Source: Clostridiales bacterium UBA1248 | GTDB taxonomy: Bacteria > Bacillota > Clostridia > Oscillospirales > CAG-272 | Direction: 5' to 3' | DNA: 16,051 bases | NCBI GenBank assembly: GCA_002308615.1 | Contig: DBWC01000022.1 | Coordinates: forward strand, 4,986 to 21,036 | Translations under genes and position numbers: made by a program | Shown here: positions 13,875-16,051 of the stretch, one piece after another | Layout of the letters: each line of letters starts with the position of its first letter | How positions within the stretch are numbered: the stretch's first letter is position 1 | The notes under the pieces: generated by a model | Databases searched by the model: none | Told to the model about the DNA's origin: nothing | What the model saw: the letters and a program-made list of their open reading frames with translations, nothing else

Positions 13875-14639
13875 TTAAGATATTTTAAGTCCGAGTTCAA
13901 ACGCTAAAAACGCTATTTTCAGCTTATCGTCTATTCTGGCAGAGCCTGAAAGACTGCGCGGCTGCCACTGCTCGTGGTCGAGATTGTCGCCGGCGTAAAA
14001 GAATTGGAAAAACTCAACACCGCGGAAATCGCACAGCGCCTGCATGCCCGCGCACTCCATTTCAACGCAGATCGCGCCCTGTTCCCGTCTTCTCTTCACT
14101 TTACCCGGCGTTTCTCTGTACGCCGCGTCGGTCGTCCACGTGATACCTTCCGTATAACCGTACCCGCATTCTTTCAGTACCTGTTTGAATTCGGGTATAT
14201 ATTTTTTATTCACCTTTATCAAGTCGGACGGAGGCGCGTAATGGTAACTGCATCCCTCGTCGCGTATCGCCGCGGTCGGAATTATTATGCCGCAGTCCTC
14301 AATGTTTTTATCAAGCACGCCGCAGTTGCCGAAAAGTATCAGCCGTCTGCTTCCCAGCGCTATGATATCCTCATACGTACCGACGCATAGCGGCTCACCG
14401 ACAGACGCCATAAAAAACGAAAACCGTTTTCCGCCGTATTCAACTTCATATACAGGCACCCTGCCGTTTGCGCTTTTGACGCTGCCCGCTTCCCTGTGCA
14501 TAAGCGACTCAAGCGTCTTTGAAAACAGCGCTTCCGAAAAGCACGCGATACTCGTCTGCGGAAAATCCGGCAAAGGCGACTTTATCATTGTCGGCTCTAT
14601 TACCGCGGCTCTGTTTTCATCAAATTCTTCTAATATCAT
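13875..14639 (-). CDS. Nucleoside phosphorylase (PNP/UDP family), uridine phosphorylase-like
   Basis: This cytoplasmic enzyme of 254 residues, close to the usual 250, splits a nucleoside with phosphate into a free base and ribose-1-phosphate. Family motifs are visible: MASVGEPLCVG (77-87, phosphate/substrate loop), ALGSRRLILFGNCGVL (94-109), AAIRDEGCSYHYAPPSD (123-139), TTDAAYRETPGKV (169-181) and VEMECAGM (192-199, ribose-binding Glu/Met). The exact base cannot be told from sequence; the pattern resembles uridine phosphorylase or broad-specificity salvage enzymes. The ATG overlaps the VanY stop codon as ATGA, so it is translated from the same transcript, which is an unusual pairing of salvage and cell-wall functions. 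Confidence 0.88.
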   Translation of the reverse strand: MILEEFDENRAAVIEPTMIKSPLPDFPQTSIACFSEALFSKTLESLMHREAGSVKSANGRVPVYEVEYGGKRFSFFMASVGEPLCVGTYEDIIALGSRRLILFGNCGVLDKNIEDCGIIIPTAAIRDEGCSYHYAPPSDLIKVNKKYIPEFKQVLKECGYGYTEGITWTTDAAYRETPGKVKRRREQGAICVEMECAGMQALCDFRGVEFFQFFYAGDNLDHEQWQPRSLSGSARIDDKLKIAFLAFELGLKIS

Positions 14640-15634
14640 AATTTCACCGTAACTATAAATCCGCCCAGATTGTCGCCGGATACGGTAAAGTCCTTATCCT
14701 TTGGTACGAATACCGTATCGCCTCCGCAGTACCAGACGGCGTATTCATCGCGGTCCGACGTCACGTGAAGAGGATCCTCGTACGTATAGCCTTTGATCAA
14801 CGTCAGATATTCTTCAAGGCATATATTATTTTCCGTTATATATACGGAATGCGGAACGCCTACGTATCTGAAGTGGTTCGATTCTCCCGATATACCCGTC
14901 AGATCGGCTTTGTTTGCGGGATAGCGCATTATAAAGCCGTAATACTTGTGATTTTCAACGATCCACTCCGCACGTTCCGTCGCGTACCTGCCGTACGGAT
15001 ACGACGCGCCGTCTTTGTCGTAAAGCTTGACGTCAAAGCCGAGTCCCGTGTGATGATCGGAATATCCGGGCAGCTCCACGTACGCCCTGTCAGATTCGTT
15101 TACAACGTAGCCGTCGTAATATTTTTGCTGCGCCTCAAAATCCCGGTAGCCGGAGGTGATCATAAGCGGGCAGTATCCCGAGCGGTCCGCGTACGCATCG
15201 CACATTCTGCAAAGCGCTTCGTACGCTTCCCTGTCAAGCTCCTCCGAGATAGTTGCAAGCGTGAAATTATCGTGAGGCTGATCATAAAGATTAACAAGAG
15301 ACTGCGGTCCTTTTGCCGAGTAAGCCGTCTTTTTATTTACGAGCACGAGCGTGCCCTCTTTAGTGTCGAATTCAACTTTTGATATACCGCGCACCTTTAT
15401 TTCGTCGTCCTCCGTCTGAGGCGTATCCAAAACGTCCGTATGCGGGACGACCGTATAAGTCTCCGTACCCTCCGGCGGATAAACTATCTGCGGATCAAGC
15501 GCCTTTGACGCTATGATCTTTATAAGAAACGCCAGAAGCGTAAGCACAAGTACGACGAGCAGGATTATTATAACTTTTACGGAAACACTGAGCGCCGTTT
15601 TCGTGCGGCGGTACGGGGATCTGTAATTCGGCAC
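14636..15634 (-). CDS. VanY-type D-alanyl-D-alanine carboxypeptidase (peptidase M15B), membrane-anchored
   Basis: This 332-residue enzyme trims the terminal D-Ala from peptidoglycan stems outside the membrane. A basic N-terminus and a transmembrane segment (about 16-42) are followed by a Thr/Glu linker (55-80) and the M15B domain. The motifs are SGYRDFEAQQ (161-170), SDHHTGLGFD (192-201, zinc ligands H194 and D201) and ESNHFRY (251-257, catalytic E251 and zinc ligand H254). About 70 residues after the domain form a beta-rich tail. The start is a GTG at 15634 with a strong GGAGG site (15642-15646) 7 nt upstream. No glycopeptide-resistance genes (vanA, vanH, vanX) are nearby, so this is likely a housekeeping wall-trimming enzyme, not a resistance determinant. 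It lies downstream of murA beyond a probable terminator. Confidence 0.92.
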   Translation of the reverse strand: MPNYRSPYRRTKTALSVSVKVIIILLVVLVLTLLAFLIKIIASKALDPQIVYPPEGTETYTVVPHTDVLDTPQTEDDEIKVRGISKVEFDTKEGTLVLVNKKTAYSAKGPQSLVNLYDQPHDNFTLATISEELDREAYEALCRMCDAYADRSGYCPLMITSGYRDFEAQQKYYDGYVVNESDRAYVELPGYSDHHTGLGFDVKLYDKDGASYPYGRYATERAEWIVENHKYYGFIMRYPANKADLTGISGESNHFRYVGVPHSVYITENNICLEEYLTLIKGYTYEDPLHVTSDRDEYAVWYCGGDTVFVPKDKDFTVSGDNLGGFIVTVKL

Positions 15635-15662
15635 TTTCCGGCCTCCTTTCCGTTTTAAAACA

Positions 15663-15682
15663 GGGTGCTTTTTAAAGCACCC
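15663..15682 (-). terminator. Probable terminator after murA
   Basis: The palindrome GGGTGCTTT-TT-AAAGCACCC has 9-bp arms and lies 16 bp after the murA stop. On the minus strand it is followed by TGTTTT. The short T-tract suggests partial termination, with possible read-through into the VanY gene, which begins about 30 bp further on. No separate promoter for VanY is obvious. Confidence 0.65.
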
Positions 15683-15698
15683 TTAACTGAATCCAAAT

Positions 15699-16051
15699 TC
15701 AATTTGCTTTGGGATAATTTGATATTTCGGGAACGTTTATCTCCCTTATGTCCGCGCCCGCGGAGCGGAGCTTGCCTACTATATCGTCGTAGCCGCGCTT
15801 AATGTGGTGGATATCCTCCACAGTCGTTTTTCCATTGGCGCAGAGTCCGGCTATTATCATGGCGGCTCCGGCGCGCAGATCGACCGCGCGGATAGGCGCC
15901 GAGACGAATCTCGTATTGCCCTCTATCACCGCAGTCTTTCCGTTGACCTGTATATCAGCGCCCATTTTGCGCAGCTCCTCTATGTAGCGGAAGCGGCTGT
16001 CCCACACGCTCTCCGTCAGGTAGCTTACGCCGTCCGCAAGGCAGAGCAGCG
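15699..16051 (-). CDS. murA: UDP-N-acetylglucosamine 1-carboxyvinyltransferase (MurA), N-terminal part beyond the right edge
   Basis: MurA transfers enolpyruvate from PEP to UDP-GlcNAc, the first committed step of peptidoglycan synthesis. The last 116 residues are visible and run to the window edge. The family pattern is clear: DGVSYLTESVWDSRFRYIEELRKMGADI, then AVDLRAGAAMIIAGLCANGKTTVED, then HIKRGYDDIVGKLRSAGADI. The Arg in DLRAG is a conserved substrate-contacting residue. The catalytic cysteine of MurA lies in the missing part, so it cannot be checked. An internal GTG (16007) could be mistaken for a start, but the upstream in-frame residues are conserved MurA sequence, so the gene simply continues. 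Its presence with VanY and the amidase shows several peptidoglycan genes in this region, though not in one operon. Confidence 0.93.
   Translation of the reverse strand, partial: LLCLADGVSYLTESVWDSRFRYIEELRKMGADIQVNGKTAVIEGNTRFVSAPIRAVDLRAGAAMIIAGLCANGKTTVEDIHHIKRGYDDIVGKLRSAGADIREINVPEISNYPKAN

Noticed and set aside
14636..15634. VanY as a vancomycin-resistance gene
   Set aside because: No vanHAX, ligase or VanRS-type genes are visible; M15B carboxypeptidases are common housekeeping wall enzymes in Firmicutes.

Overview
The window looks like a chromosomal segment from an uncultured anaerobic Clostridia-type Firmicute, probably of gut or rumen origin. This is inferred from the strong AGGAGG-type ribosome sites, the frequent ATA (Ile) codons in moderate-GC genes, a type I dockerin protein, a GH78 rhamnosidase, several membrane-anchored proteins with Thr/Glu/Asp-rich linkers, and a degraded RAYT transposase with REP-like palindromes. 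No tRNA, rRNA or CRISPR array was seen.

Layout. (1) 1-1909, minus: a lactate/malate dehydrogenase-family gene followed 8 bp later by a class II fumarase that runs off the left edge. (2) 1910-2264: a divergent AT-rich regulatory region with a good promoter in each direction. (3) 2265-7275, plus: an AlkZ-related protein, a cytoplasmic alpha-L-rhamnosidase and a membrane-anchored fusion of a C39-like peptidase domain with an N-acetylmuramoyl-L-alanine amidase. (4) 7303-7650: a broken RAYT transposase and back-to-back terminators. (5) 7639-10582, minus: operon A, made of an ECF-type sigma factor, a single-pass membrane protein (likely anti-sigma partner) and a secreted dockerin protein. (6) 10583-11014: a mosaic of short hairpin repeats joined to a 25-codon remnant of a second amidase gene. 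(7) 11015-13763, minus: operon B, made of a paralogous sigma factor, a second single-pass partner and a serpin lipoprotein, all linked by 4-bp overlaps. (8) 13875-15634, minus: a nucleoside phosphorylase and a VanY-type carboxypeptidase, linked by a 4-bp overlap. (9) 15699 to the right edge, minus: the C-terminal part of MurA.

How the genes may work together. Malate dehydrogenase and fumarase would catalyse two adjacent steps of the C4-dicarboxylate branch. The amidase fusion, VanY and MurA all act on peptidoglycan. Operons A and B share one plan: sigma factor, membrane partner, then an exported end product (dockerin protein or serpin). The amidase 3' end faces the 3' end of operon A, and a decayed amidase 3' end faces the 3' end of operon B. 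The simplest reading is that an amidase/sigma-operon module was duplicated in tandem, after which the third genes diverged or were exchanged and the second amidase was lost through repeat invasion. That reading is inference; the paralogy of the sigma factors and the amidase remnant are directly visible.
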